DNA of 56,737 bases from Armatimonadota bacterium (lineage in GTDB: Bacteria > Sysuimicrobiota > Sysuimicrobiia > Sysuimicrobiales > Kaftiobacteriaceae), in the NCBI GenBank assembly GCA_031081675.1, contig JAVHLZ010000016.1, forward strand, positions 1 to 56,737, given 5' to 3'. Position 1 is the stretch's first letter; every line of letters starts with the position of its first letter. Shown piece by piece: positions 13,877 through 22,865 of the stretch. A model generated the notes under the pieces. The model saw only the letters and a program-made list of their open reading frames with translations. It did not search any database and was not told where the DNA came from. Made by a program: the position numbers and the translations under genes.

Positions 13877-16600
13877 ATGGCCTCGGACCCCCTCCCCTCC
13901 CAGCCCACCGCCCGCCGGGCGGTGGACGTGGTTCTGCGGGACGGGACCACGGTCCGGGTACGCCCCGTCCGCAGCGATGACGCCGTGCCCCTGCTGCAGT
14001 TCTTCCGGGGGCTCAGCCCGGCCTCGCGCGCCCAGCGGTTCTTCGCCGACGTCTCCGACGACTTCCTGGCCGAGGCCGCCCGGCGCGAGGCCGCCGCCGA
14101 CGGGGTGCGGCGCGTGGGCCTGGTGGCCACCACGGGCTCGCCCGAGCGCATCATCGGCCACGGCGTGTACGCGCTGGTGGACGGCGACCGGGCCGAGGTG
14201 GCGTTCGTGGTGGCCGACGACTATCAGGGCCGCGGGGTGGGGACGATCCTGCTGGCCGAACTGGCGGAGGCGGCGGCCGCCAGCGGCGTCCAGGTCTTCG
14301 AGGCCTACGTACTGCCGGCCAACCACCAGATGATCGCCGTCTTCCGGGACTCGGGCTTCCCCATCGAGGTCCGGGCCGGGACGGGAGAGCTGGTGGTCAC
14401 GTTCCCCACCCAGCTGTCGCCGGAGGCCCTGGAGCGGTTCCGGGAGCGCGACCGCATCGCCGCCATCAACGCGGTGCGCTGGTTCTTCCGGCCCCGCTCC
14501 ATCGCCGTCATCGGGGCCTCCCGCCAGCGGGGGACCATCAGCGGGGAGGTGTTTCACAACCTGCTCACCAGCGGTTTCCCCGGACCCGTCTATCCGGTGA
14601 ACCCGGCCGCGGCGGTGGTGCAGTCGGTGCCGGCGTACCGCTCGGTGGAACTGATTCCCGGCCCCGTGGACCTGGCGGTGATCACCGTCCCGGCGGAGCA
14701 CGTCCTGGAGGTGGCCCGGCAGTGCGCCCGCAAAGGGGTGCGGGCCCTGGTGGTGATCTCGGCCGGCTTCGCCGAGATCGGGGAGGAGGGGCGGCAGAGG
14801 CAGCGCCAGTTGGTGGAGATCTGCCGGGCGGCCGGCATGCGCCTGGTGGGACCCAACTGCATGGGGATCCTCAGCACCGACCCGGAGTGCCCCCTCAACG
14901 CGACCTTCTCCCCGGTGATGCCCCCGCCGGGGAAGATCGGGTTCTACTCCCAGAGCGGGGCCCTGGGGCTGGCCGTGATCGACTACGCGGCGTCCCTGGG
15001 GCTGGGGATGTCGGGTTTCGTCAGCATCGGCAACAAGGCCGACATCTCCGGCAACGACCTGCTGGAGTACTGGGAGGCCGACCCGCGGACGACGGTCATC
15101 CTCATGTACCTGGAGTCCTTTGGCAACCCCCGCAAGTTCTCGCGCATCGCCCGCCGGGTGGGGCGCTCCAAGCCCATCGTGGTGGTCAAGAGCGGACGCT
15201 CCCCGGCCGGGGCCCGCGCCACCTCCTCCCACACGGGGGCGCTGCTGGCAGCCTCGGATATCACCGTGGACGCGCTGTTCCGACAGGCGGGGGTCATCCG
15301 GACCGACACCCTCGAGGAGATGTTTGACGTGGCAGCGCTGCTCGCCACCCAGCCTCCGCCCCGGGGGCGGCGGGTGGCGATCGTCACCAACGCCGGCGGG
15401 CCGGGCATCCTGTGCGCCGACGCCTGCGAGGCCGAGGGCCTGGTGGTGCCGGTGCTGGAGGAGCGGACCCAATCGCGCCTGCGGGAGATCCTGCCTCCCG
15501 AAGCCAGCACCGCCAACCCCGTGGATTTGATCGCCTCGGCCACCCCCGATCAGTACCGGCAGGCGATCCGCATCGTGGCCGACGATCCCCAGGTTGATGC
15601 GGTGATCGTGATCTTCATCCCGCCCCTGGTGACCCGCGCCGAGGACGTGGCCGAGGCCATCGTGGCCGCCGCCCGGGAGATCAACGGGCGGACGACGCTG
15701 CTGACCGTGTTCATGTCGTCGCGGGGGGTGCCCGAGATCCTGCGCCGCCCCGACGTCGGCCTGCCGTCGTACGCCTTTCCCGAAAGCGCCGCCATCGCCC
15801 TCGCCCGGGTGGCCCGCTACGGCGAGTGGCGCGGCCGGCCCCCGGCCGCGCCGGTGGAGCTGGAGGGCCTGCGGCGCGACGAGGCGGCGGCGGTGGTGGC
15901 GCAGGCGCTGGGGCGGGGGGAGGGGTGGCTGACCCCCCGGGAGGTGGAGGCGGTGCTGGCTGCCTACGGGCTGCCCCTCGCCCGCCAGCGGGTCGTGGCC
16001 AGCCCCGCCGACGCCGCCGCGGCGGCGGAGGAGCTGGGCTGTCCCGTCGCCCTGAAGGCGGTGGCGCCGGGCGTGGTCCACAAGACCGACCTGGGAGGCG
16101 TGCGCCTGCGCCTGGAGGGCGCGGAGGCGGTGCGGCGCGCGGCCGAGGAGATGACGCGGGCGCTGGCCGCCGCCGGACACCGGGTGGAGGGGTTCGTGGT
16201 CCAGGAGATGGTGCCGGAAGGCGTGGAGATGCTGGTGGGCGTGGTCTCCGACCTCCACTTCGGCCCGGTGGTGGCCTGCGGGGCCGGCGGCGTCATGGTC
16301 GAGGTCCTGCGGGACGTCTCGGTGCGCCTGACCCCTCTGGGGCGGGACGACGCCCGCAGCATGATCGAGGAACTGAAGATCGCTCCCGTGCTGCGGGGGT
16401 TCCGGGGCCGCCCGCCGATGGACGTGGCGGCCCTGGAGGACGCCATCCTGCGGGTGGCGGCCCTGGTGGAGGACCTGCCCCAGGTGGTGGAGCTGGACTG
16501 CAACCCCATCATCGTCCACCCCCACGGCGCCGCGGTGGTGGACGCCCGCATCCGGGTGGCCTCGGTGACGCCCCCGCCGCCGTTCGGATTCGTGCGGTAG
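13877..16600 (+). CDS. GNAT acetyltransferase fused to NDP-forming acetyl-CoA synthetase
   Basis: 907 residues. Residues about 25-185 are a GNAT domain with the acetyl-CoA loop QGRGVGTIL. From about 200 comes a CoA-binding Rossmann domain (RSIAVIGASRQRG), then succinyl-CoA-ligase-like domains with the phosphorylatable His in SSHTGAL (about residue 451), and from about 685 an ATP-grasp domain. In Pat-type protein acetyltransferases the synthetase part is regulatory and may lack the His; here the His is kept, so substrate-level phosphorylation (acetyl-CoA plus NDP and Pi to acetate plus NTP) is plausible. Position 30 bp after porB favours a role in that pathway or its acetylation control. No good SD precedes ATG 13877. 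Confidence 0.85.
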   Translation: MASDPLPSQPTARRAVDVVLRDGTTVRVRPVRSDDAVPLLQFFRGLSPASRAQRFFADVSDDFLAEAARREAAADGVRRVGLVATTGSPERIIGHGVYALVDGDRAEVAFVVADDYQGRGVGTILLAELAEAAAASGVQVFEAYVLPANHQMIAVFRDSGFPIEVRAGTGELVVTFPTQLSPEALERFRERDRIAAINAVRWFFRPRSIAVIGASRQRGTISGEVFHNLLTSGFPGPVYPVNPAAAVVQSVPAYRSVELIPGPVDLAVITVPAEHVLEVARQCARKGVRALVVISAGFAEIGEEGRQRQRQLVEICRAAGMRLVGPNCMGILSTDPECPLNATFSPVMPPPGKIGFYSQSGALGLAVIDYAASLGLGMSGFVSIGNKADISGNDLLEYWEADPRTTVILMYLESFGNPRKFSRIARRVGRSKPIVVVKSGRSPAGARATSSHTGALLAASDITVDALFRQAGVIRTDTLEEMFDVAALLATQPPPRGRRVAIVTNAGGPGILCADACEAEGLVVPVLEERTQSRLREILPPEASTANPVDLIASATPDQYRQAIRIVADDPQVDAVIVIFIPPLVTRAEDVAEAIVAAAREINGRTTLLTVFMSSRGVPEILRRPDVGLPSYAFPESAAIALARVARYGEWRGRPPAAPVELEGLRRDEAAAVVAQALGRGEGWLTPREVEAVLAAYGLPLARQRVVASPADAAAAAEELGCPVALKAVAPGVVHKTDLGGVRLRLEGAEAVRRAAEEMTRALAAAGHRVEGFVVQEMVPEGVEMLVGVVSDLHFGPVVACGAGGVMVEVLRDVSVRLTPLGRDDARSMIEELKIAPVLRGFRGRPPMDVAALEDAILRVAALVEDLPQVVELDCNPIIVHPHGAAVVDARIRVASVTPPPPFGFVR

Positions 16601-16609
16601 CCCGATCAG

Positions 16610-16623
16610 GACTCCCGGGAGTC
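16610..16623. promoter_or_regulatory. 14-bp perfect palindrome before the PTS operon
   Basis: GACTCCCGGGAGTC, self-complementary over its whole length, 115 bp before the IIC start and 10 bp after the previous stop. It could be an operator or the core of a terminator. No -10 box is obvious in the remaining leader. Confidence 0.35.
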
Positions 16624-16737
16624 GCGGGCGGCTCCCGGCGCGCGCGGGCGGCCATACCCCAGGGGAGGGTGCCGCCGCCGTCGAATCACCGGGCGGGCGA
16701 GGTGAGGCAGGCAGACCACACCGAAGGGGGCGATCGC

Positions 16738-18039
16738 ATGCAGTGGTTATCCCAGCTGCTGACGTGGATCGCGAACAACCTCTTCAACCAGGTCGCGATC
16801 CTCATCGGGCTGATTGCCCTGGTGGGCTACGCCCTGCAACGGCGGCGCACCGAAGAGGTGGTGGCGGGAGCTCTGCGCGCCACCATCGGCGTCCTCATCC
16901 TCTTTGTGGGCATTGACGTCTTCGTCGGCGGCCTGGTGTCCTTTCAGACCATCCTGTCCAGCGCCTTCGGCCTGCGGCCTCCCCAGGCGGCCAAGACCCT
17001 GGGGGATTTTCTCCAGGAGCGCGGCGGGTCGGTGGCCCTGATCATCGCCATCGGCTTCCTCATCCACGTGGTGCTGGTGCGGCTTGTCCCCGCCTTTCGC
17101 TACGTGTACCTCACCGGCCACCTGATGTTCTGGATCAGCGTGGTGGTGGCCGCGGTGCTGATTGAGGCGTTTCCCGGCATCAGTGCCACGGCCCTGGTGC
17201 TGTGGGGCAGCGTCATCGTGGCCTTGTACTGGTCGGTGCAGCCCATGTACATCGCCCGGTACATGCGCCAGGTGATCGGGTCCGACGACTGGGGGTTCGG
17301 CCACACCAGTTCGGCCGGGTGCTTCCTGGCGGCGTGGCTGGGCCGCTACGTGGGCAGCCGGGAGACACACGACACCGAGCGGGTGCAGCTGCCCGGGAGG
17401 CTGTCGGTGTTCAAGGACATCAACGCCGCCAACGGCATCGTCATCGGGGCCATCATGCTGCTGGGGATTGCCTTTGCCGACAAGGCGCTGGTGCTCGAGC
17501 AGGCGCGCAAGTTCAGCCAGACCATTGATCCCTGGGTGTGGGGGATCGTGGTGGGCCTGCGGTTCGCAGCCGGCATCGCCATCCTGCTGTTCGGCGTGCG
17601 CATGTTCCTGGCCGAGATCGTGCCGGCGTTCAAGGGCATCAGCGACCGGATCATCCCGGGCAGCAAGCCGGCCCTGGACGTGCCCACGGTCTTTCCCATG
17701 GCTCCCACGGCGGTCCTGATCGGCTTCCTGTCGGGGACGGTGGTGTTCCTGATCCTGATGGGTGTCTTCGGCGCCCTGGGGTGGTTCACGCTGGTGCCGC
17801 CCATGATCATGCTGTTCTTCCCCGGAGGAGGCGCCGGCGTGTTCGGCAACGCCTTCGGAGGGTGGAGGGGTGCGGTGCTGGGCGGGGTGATCAACGGGCT
17901 GTTCCTGGCCATCGGCCAGGCCACCGCCTGGGGGTTGCTGTCCCACACCGCGCCCGAACTGGCGACTCTGGGCGACCCGGACTGGTACATCCTCATCTGG
18001 GTGCTGCGCCTGGTCCTGGCGCCGTTTGCGGGGTCGTGA
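16738..18039 (+). CDS. PTS system IIC, ascorbate (UlaA/SgaT) family
   Basis: 433 residues, about ten hydrophobic segments. SgaT/UlaA-type permease that moves and phosphorylates its sugar together with IIB. Typical features: GIDVFVGGL near the N-terminus, the conserved HTSSAGCFLAAWLGRYVG segment, and MLFFPGGGAGVFGNAFGG. ATG 16738 is preceded by an AGGGGG SD; the long upstream extension is antisense-like. It heads a five-gene operon in which IIB, a SIS protein, NagA and a GlmS-like SIS protein follow, so the true substrate is more likely an amino sugar than ascorbate. No IIA, HPr or EI gene is in the window. Confidence 0.88.
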   Translation: MQWLSQLLTWIANNLFNQVAILIGLIALVGYALQRRRTEEVVAGALRATIGVLILFVGIDVFVGGLVSFQTILSSAFGLRPPQAAKTLGDFLQERGGSVALIIAIGFLIHVVLVRLVPAFRYVYLTGHLMFWISVVVAAVLIEAFPGISATALVLWGSVIVALYWSVQPMYIARYMRQVIGSDDWGFGHTSSAGCFLAAWLGRYVGSRETHDTERVQLPGRLSVFKDINAANGIVIGAIMLLGIAFADKALVLEQARKFSQTIDPWVWGIVVGLRFAAGIAILLFGVRMFLAEIVPAFKGISDRIIPGSKPALDVPTVFPMAPTAVLIGFLSGTVVFLILMGVFGALGWFTLVPPMIMLFFPGGGAGVFGNAFGGWRGAVLGGVINGLFLAIGQATAWGLLSHTAPELATLGDPDWYILIWVLRLVLAPFAGS

Positions 18040-18042
18040 CAG

Positions 18043-18348
18043 GTGCGCGTGACCCGTGACCGTCCGCTGAAGGTCCTGACCGTGTGCGGGGTCGGCATGG
18101 GCAGCAGCCTGATCCTGAAGATGACCGCCGAGAAGGCCCTCGCCGAGCTGGGCATCCCCGCCCGGGTGGAGCACGCCGACCTGTCGTCCGCCCGCGGCAT
18201 GGGTGCCGACGTCATTCTGGCTCAGGGGTTGCACGTGGCCGAGCTGGCGGGGGCGGCTCCGGTGGTCATCGAGGTCCGCAACTTCCTGGACAGCGCCGGG
18301 CTGAAGGAGACACTGGCCCGGCGGCTGCGGGAACAGGGATGGCTGTAG
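18043..18348 (+). CDS. PTS system IIB, lactose/ascorbate (UlaB-like)
   Basis: 101 residues. Small soluble phosphocarrier with the IIB active-site loop VCGVGMGSSLI; the Cys near residue 15 accepts the phosphoryl group from IIA. GTG 18043, three bases after the IIC stop; an in-frame GTG at 18049 is an alternative. The next gene overlaps its end (ATG 18339). Separately encoded IIB with SgaT-type IIC is the standard Ula layout. Confidence 0.88.
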   Translation: MRVTRDRPLKVLTVCGVGMGSSLILKMTAEKALAELGIPARVEHADLSSARGMGADVILAQGLHVAELAGAAPVVIEVRNFLDSAGLKETLARRLREQGWL

Positions 18349-19070
18349 CGTCCCCGCCCGCCGGCTCGCGGATGCGGGGTCACCTGGCCCGCGTGGAAGA
18401 GACCAACCGGGACGCGGTGGAGCAGGTGGCCCGGGCGATGCTTCAGGTGGTGCGGGCGGATGGGCTGATCTTTCTCGGCGGCACGGGGCATTCGGTGGCC
18501 CTGGTCCTGGAAGGGTTTTACCGGGCCGGAGGGCTGGCGTGCGTGTACCCGGTGTACCACCCGGCCCTCCTGCCCCTGGAGGGGGCTGCGGCCAGCACCC
18601 AGCTGGAGCGGACGGCGGGGTTGGGTCGGACGCTGGTGCGGCGGGTCGGCCCGACGCCGGCCGACCTGGCGGTGATCTTCTCCCACTCGGGCATCAACCC
18701 CGTGCCCGTGGAGATGGCCGAAGAGTTCCGTGCCGCGGGGACCCCCACGGTGGGGGTGGTGTCCCGGGAGCACATGGGCCGGGCCCCCGCCCGCCATCCC
18801 TGCCGCCTGGGCGATGTGGTTGACCATCTCCTGGACACCCTCGTCCCGTACGGGGACGCGGCCCTCGACCCGGGCACCGGAACGCCCACCATGCCTCTGT
18901 CCACGCTGGCAGGGGTCTTCCTGTGGAACCTGCTGCTGGTCCGGCTGGGCGAACTGGCCGCCGCGTCGGGTGTCGCCCTGCCGGTGTGGGTCAGCGCCAA
19001 CGTGGAGGGCGGGCAGGAGCGCAACGCCGCCCTCCTGGAGCGGTACCGCAGGCGCGTGCCCCTGCTGTAG
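18339..19070 (+). CDS. SIS-domain protein, UPF0309-like
   Basis: 243 residues with a single phosphosugar-binding SIS domain: FLGGTGHSVALVLEGFYRAGG then LAVIFSHSGINPVPVEMAEE with the Ser-rich loop. The family is usually found in sugar-phosphate operons as an isomerase/deaminase-like or regulatory protein of uncertain activity. ATG 18339 lies inside the last codons of IIB, so translation is coupled. Only 5 bp separate it from nagA. Confidence 0.82.
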   Translation: MAVASPPAGSRMRGHLARVEETNRDAVEQVARAMLQVVRADGLIFLGGTGHSVALVLEGFYRAGGLACVYPVYHPALLPLEGAAASTQLERTAGLGRTLVRRVGPTPADLAVIFSHSGINPVPVEMAEEFRAAGTPTVGVVSREHMGRAPARHPCRLGDVVDHLLDTLVPYGDAALDPGTGTPTMPLSTLAGVFLWNLLLVRLGELAAASGVALPVWVSANVEGGQERNAALLERYRRRVPLL

Positions 19071-19075
19071 CCCGC

Positions 19076-20221
19076 ATGCAGACTCCGCCGGTCCAGGTCA
19101 TCTCCGCCGGCCGGGTCGTCACTCCCTCGGGAGACCTGACCCCCGGCACCGTGGAGGTCCGCCACGGCCGGATCGCCGCGGTCCGCCGGGGATCGTCGGG
19201 CCGGGCGGACGTGGCGGCGCCGGATGGGATCCTGGCTCCGGGCCTGATCGACCTGCAGGTCAACGGCGCCGCCGGGGCCGACTTCCTGACCTGCCGGCGG
19301 CCCGCCGACGTGGACCGGGCGCGGCGCTATCTGGCCTCCTGCGGGGTCACCACGTTCCTGCCCACGCTGATCACCTCTCCCCCTGCCGCGCTGGCGGCGG
19401 CCCTGGACCGCTGGGAGCGGTGGAGCCGGCTGTCCGGCGGTCCCCGGGTGGGCGGCCTCCACCTGGAAGGGCCGTACCTCAACCCTCAGTACCGGGGCGC
19501 GCACCCCGCGCGGTACCTCCGCCCCCCGGACCGCGGCCAGCTGGCCGCCCTGCTGGACCGCCATCCCGGCCTGGTACGCCTGGTCACCCTGGCGCCGGAG
19601 CTGCCCGGCGCCGGGGCGCTGATCGGCCTGCTGCGGGAGCGCGGGGTGGCCGTGGCCGCCGGGCATACCGGGGCCACCTACGATCAGGCCCGGGAGGCGT
19701 TCGCGGCGGGCGTGAGTCTGGTCACGCACCTCTTCAACGGCATGCGGGCGGTCCACCACCGGGACCCGGGCATCGTCGTCGCCGCGCTGGAGCACGAGGA
19801 GGTGGCGGTCAGCCTCATCGCCGACTTCGTGCACGTCCACCCGGCGGTGCTGCGCCTGGCGGCGCGGCTCAAGGGGCCCCGGCGGACGGTCCTGGTGACG
19901 GACGCGGTGGCGGCGGCCGGCCTGCGGGGCGGGAGGGCCCGCCTGGGAAGCCGCCGCGTCCGGGTGACCGACGTGCCGCGCCTGGCGGATGGCACCATCG
20001 CCGGCAGCGTGCTGGCTCTGGACCAGGCGGTGCGCAACATGGTGGCCCTGGGCTTTCCCCTGCGGGACGTCATCGCCATGGCGTCGTCCACCCCCGCGCG
20101 GATTCTGGGCCGGCCCGACCTGGGGCGGATCGCGGTGGGCGGGATCGCCGACCTGGTCCTGTTCGACGCCGGCCTGCGGGTGCGGGCGGTCTGGGTGGGC
20201 GGCGAGCGGATCGTGGGATGA
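19076..20221 (+). CDS. nagA: N-acetylglucosamine-6-phosphate deacetylase
   Basis: 381 residues, amidohydrolase fold. Removes the acetyl group from GlcNAc-6-P. Metal and substrate motifs are intact: HLEGPY, AGHTGAT, THLFNGM, FVHVHP and LVTDAVAA with the catalytic Asp. ATG 19076 follows the SIS gene by 5 bp, and its stop overlaps the next ATG (ATGA). This is the best substrate clue for the PTS operon: the imported sugar is probably an N-acetylated amino sugar. Confidence 0.94.
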   Translation: MQTPPVQVISAGRVVTPSGDLTPGTVEVRHGRIAAVRRGSSGRADVAAPDGILAPGLIDLQVNGAAGADFLTCRRPADVDRARRYLASCGVTTFLPTLITSPPAALAAALDRWERWSRLSGGPRVGGLHLEGPYLNPQYRGAHPARYLRPPDRGQLAALLDRHPGLVRLVTLAPELPGAGALIGLLRERGVAVAAGHTGATYDQAREAFAAGVSLVTHLFNGMRAVHHRDPGIVVAALEHEEVAVSLIADFVHVHPAVLRLAARLKGPRRTVLVTDAVAAAGLRGGRARLGSRRVRVTDVPRLADGTIAGSVLALDQAVRNMVALGFPLRDVIAMASSTPARILGRPDLGRIAVGGIADLVLFDAGLRVRAVWVGGERIVG

Positions 20222-21276
20222 CGGCGCGGCGACCTCCGGGCGGCTGGATGCTCCGGGAGATCCGCGAGCAGCCCGACGTGTTCGCCCGCCTCGCCCGGCG
20301 GGAAGGGGGGACCCTCGCGGCCCTGGGCGCGCGCCTGCGGCGGCGTCCTCCACCCCTGGTGATTCTGGCCGCCCGCGGCACCTCCGACAACGCCGCTCTC
20401 TACGGGCGGTACCTCATCGAGACCCGGTTGGGGATTCCGGTGTCCCTGGCGGCACCGTCGGTGGTGACGCTGTACGGGCGGCGCCTGCGGGTGCGGGGAG
20501 CGCTGGTGGTGGGTCTGTCCCAGTCCGGCCGGTCTGTGGACGTGGTGGAGTTCGTCCGGGCGGCCCGCTCCGCAGGAGCGCTGACGGTGGCGCTGACCAA
20601 CGACACCCGCTCACCCCTGGCGCGCGCCGCCCACGAAGTGGTGGGCCTGCAGGCGGGGCCGGAGCGCAGCGTCGCCGCCACCAAGACCTACACGGCCCAG
20701 CTCATGTGCCTGAGCCTGCTGGTCGCCCACGCCGCCGCCGACCGCGTCCTGCTCCGGGCCCACGGGGAGCTGCCGGACCTGGCGGCCCGCTCCCTGGGGA
20801 CCGAGCCGGCGGTGGAGGAGGTGGCCCACCACCTGGCGCGGGCGGGGGAGTGCATCGTCACCTCCCGAGGGTACAACTTCGCCACCGCCCTGGAGGCGGC
20901 CCTCAAGCTCAAGGAGGGCGCCCGGGTGGTGGCCGAGGCGCTGTCCTCGGCCGATCTCCTGCACGGTCCCATCGCGGTGGTGAGGCGCGGCTTTCCCGTG
21001 CTGGTGATCGCGCCTCCGGGGCGGGTGGCCGCGCACCTGCGGGGCGTCCTGCGGCGCCTGCGGGCGCGGCGCGCCCGGACGGTGGTCCTGTCCTCGGAGG
21101 CGGCCCTGCTGGCGGAAGGCACGCAGGCCGTGGCGCTGCCCCCGGTGAGCGAGGAGGCGCTCACCCCGCACGTGTACATCCTCCCCCTGCAGCTGCTGGC
21201 CTATCACGTGGCCCGGCGGCGGGGGCTGGACCCCGACCGGCCGCGGGGTCTGCGCAAGGTGACGGCCGTCCTCTGA
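20218..21276 (+). CDS. SIS-domain aminosugar isomerase/deaminase (GlmS-C/NagB-II-like)
   Basis: 352 residues with two SIS domains like the isomerase half of GlmS but without the glutaminase domain. Motifs: LAARGTSDNAALYGRYLIE, GLSQSGRSVDVVEFV, SVAATKTYTAQL and the second-domain GYNFATALEAALKLKEGARV. Such proteins convert glucosamine-6-P to fructose-6-P and ammonia (NagB-II) or act on galactosamine (AgaS). After NagA this would complete entry to glycolysis. The start overlaps the nagA stop. Last gene of the operon. Confidence 0.88.
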   Translation: MTARRPPGGWMLREIREQPDVFARLARREGGTLAALGARLRRRPPPLVILAARGTSDNAALYGRYLIETRLGIPVSLAAPSVVTLYGRRLRVRGALVVGLSQSGRSVDVVEFVRAARSAGALTVALTNDTRSPLARAAHEVVGLQAGPERSVAATKTYTAQLMCLSLLVAHAAADRVLLRAHGELPDLAARSLGTEPAVEEVAHHLARAGECIVTSRGYNFATALEAALKLKEGARVVAEALSSADLLHGPIAVVRRGFPVLVIAPPGRVAAHLRGVLRRLRARRARTVVLSSEAALLAEGTQAVALPPVSEEALTPHVYILPLQLLAYHVARRRGLDPDRPRGLRKVTAVL

Positions 21277-21378
21277 GATGTCGTTACCGGTTCGTGACAG
21301 GAGGCCGTCACCGTTATCCCGAGTTTGCGGTACTCACCGACCCGGCCGGGGGCCGGGATCCTGCGGGGGGAGGACGCG

Positions 21379-21867
21379 ATGACGACAGCCGCCCGTGTGA
21401 TGGTGCTGGTGGCCCTGGTCGGAGTGCTGGCAGGCCCGGCTCCGGCCCAGGCGCCGCGCGCCCACTTCAGCGCCCTGCTCAGCGGCAGCGAGCAGGTGCC
21501 GCCGAACAGCTCGCCCGGATACGGGGTGGCGCTGTTCGAGGTCCAGCCGGGAGGCGCCGCGGTGCGTTACCGGCTCAGCGTGTTCGAGACCACCGACGTG
21601 ATGATGGCCCACATCCACATCGCCCCGCCCGGCCAGAACGGGCCGGTGGTGGTCTGGCTGTACCCGGCGGCGCCGCCGCCGCGGCTGATTCCGGGCGTCA
21701 CCAACGGGGTGCTGGGGGAGGGGACGTTCACGGCGGCCAGCTTCATGGGACCTCTGGCGGGCCAGCCCATGAGCGCGCTGCTCACCGCCCTGGCCCAGGG
21801 CACCGCCTACGTCAACGTCCACACCCGGGCGAATCCGGGCGGGGAGATCCGGGGGCAGATCCGCTAG
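21379..21867 (+). CDS. Secreted CHRD-domain protein
   Basis: 162 residues: a Sec signal peptide (residues about 1-25, ending PAPAQA) and one CHRD domain, with its usual starting phrase FSALLSGSEQVPP and ending GEIRGQIR, and the H-I-H-I strand in between. The domain is named from chordin; in bacteria its role is unknown, and it is often cell-surface. ATG 21379 follows GGGGGAGGACGCG. Single gene; upstream lies GTGAC-N8-GTCAC (21293-21310 region), a possible operator. Confidence 0.88.
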   Translation: MTTAARVMVLVALVGVLAGPAPAQAPRAHFSALLSGSEQVPPNSSPGYGVALFEVQPGGAAVRYRLSVFETTDVMMAHIHIAPPGQNGPVVVWLYPAAPPPRLIPGVTNGVLGEGTFTAASFMGPLAGQPMSALLTALAQGTAYVNVHTRANPGGEIRGQIR

Positions 21868-21929
21868 GGCGTTCCTTCCGATCGCCGCCTCGGCTCCGCG
21901 CCGTCGGCGGGAGGGCGGGCCAGCCTGAC

Positions 21930-22478
21930 TTACCGGTAGGCGCCGTTGTGGTCCAGGCTGTACCGGCCGGGTTGCGGCACGCAGGCGAGGCCGTGCGGCC
22001 CCACGCCGACGGAGACCCGGGCCAGCACACGGCCGTCGGCCGTGGAGACCACCGACACGGTGCGGTCAAAGCGGTTGCTGACCCACAGCTCCCGCCCGTC
22101 GGGGGACACCTGCATCATGTCGGGGCTGCCCCCCACCCGCCAGGTGGCGACCACCCGGCGCGCGGCGAGGCCGACCACGGAGATCGTCCCCTCCAGGCGG
22201 TTGCTGACGTACAGCCACCGCGTGTCGCGGCTGACGTGCAGGCCGTGGGCGCCCCGCCCGGTCGGCAGACAGGCCACCTCCGCCAGGCGCCGGGTGTCCA
22301 CCAGCGAGATGCCGTGGCGGCCTTGGTCCCGTCGGGCGTGAAGGATAAATTATACGGGTCGCGGACGGACAGGGTCTGGACGGGCGTTCCGCTGCGGGGA
22401 TCGACGGTCGTCAGGGTGTTGCCGGCGGTGTCGCCCACGTAGACGTTCAGCTGCCCCGGCCAGCCAGCTGCATTTCAT
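21930..22478 (-). pseudogene. Frameshifted YVTN-type beta-propeller, pseudogene or sequencing error
   Basis: Two minus-strand frames together encode one short YVTN/40-residue-repeat propeller. The N-terminal part (VGDTAGNTLTTVDPRSG..., to FTPDGTKA at about 22325) continues in another frame as HGISLVDTRRLAEV, RWLYVSNRLEGTISVV and LWVSNRFDRTVSVVST to the stop at 21930. The break near 22315-22325 needs one added base. A possible start MKCSWLAG (22478) is again in a different frame from the body. At about 180 residues it would also be very short for a propeller, so decay is likelier than two read errors. Confidence 0.7.
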
Positions 22479-22728
22479 CGGCGCGCCTCGTTCGGGCACA
22501 AGGATCCCCCCGGACGTATACCCGGCCGGAGGAGTCCCCAGGGCCTGTCGGTCGGAGAGAGGACGGGGTCGAGATCCGGGGCGCACCGCAGTCGCTGGCG
22601 GGCGGGAAGGCGCGTGGCCGGCGGGGAGGGCGGTGCGCACGGCGCCTTCCGGGACAGCACCGGGAAGGGAGATCCGACCGTTCCGGCGTCGACGGTCTGG
22701 TCGCCCTCCGCCGCCGGCACGCATCCCC

Positions 22729-22774
22729 ATCATGGGCTGCGCCGCCGGCGGCGCCCATCGGGCGGGCGCCGGAT
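22729..22774 (-). promoter_or_regulatory. Dyad-class promoter pointing at the propeller pseudogene
   Basis: Minus strand ATCCG (22774-22770), N8, CCGATGG (22761-22755), 20 bp, CATGAT (22734-22729). The predicted start near 22722 leaves about 245 nt before the remnant start codon, which suggests lost 5' sequence. Part of the 387-bp gene-poor stretch 22479-22865. Confidence 0.6.
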
Positions 22775-22810
22775 TTTGCCTCCCCCGGTGGCGCCGGCCG
22801 GGCGGTCGGA

Positions 22811-22857
22811 ATCGGTCCGGCGGCCGATGCCCACCCGCCGAGGCGATCTGGTACGGT
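22811..22857 (+). promoter_or_regulatory. Dyad-class promoter of the receiver gene at 22866
   Basis: ATCGG (22811-22815), N8, CCGATGC (22824-22830), 21 bp, TACGGT (22852-22857). The predicted start is near 22864, so the mRNA would be leaderless at GTG 22863/ATG 22866. Confidence 0.75.
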
Positions 22858-22865
22858 TTCCGGTG

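Noticed and set aside
11630-16525. Very long antisense open frame (1631 codons) on the minus strand
   Set aside because: It is the complement of porA, porB and the acetyl-CoA synthetase fusion, has no family motif and a His/Gly/Arg-rich composition typical of shadow frames in GC-rich DNA.
21293-21320. GTGAC-N8-GTCAC as a sugar-operon operator
   Set aside because: It lies after the PTS operon and before the CHRD gene; no promoter boxes with proper spacing were found, so only mentioned.
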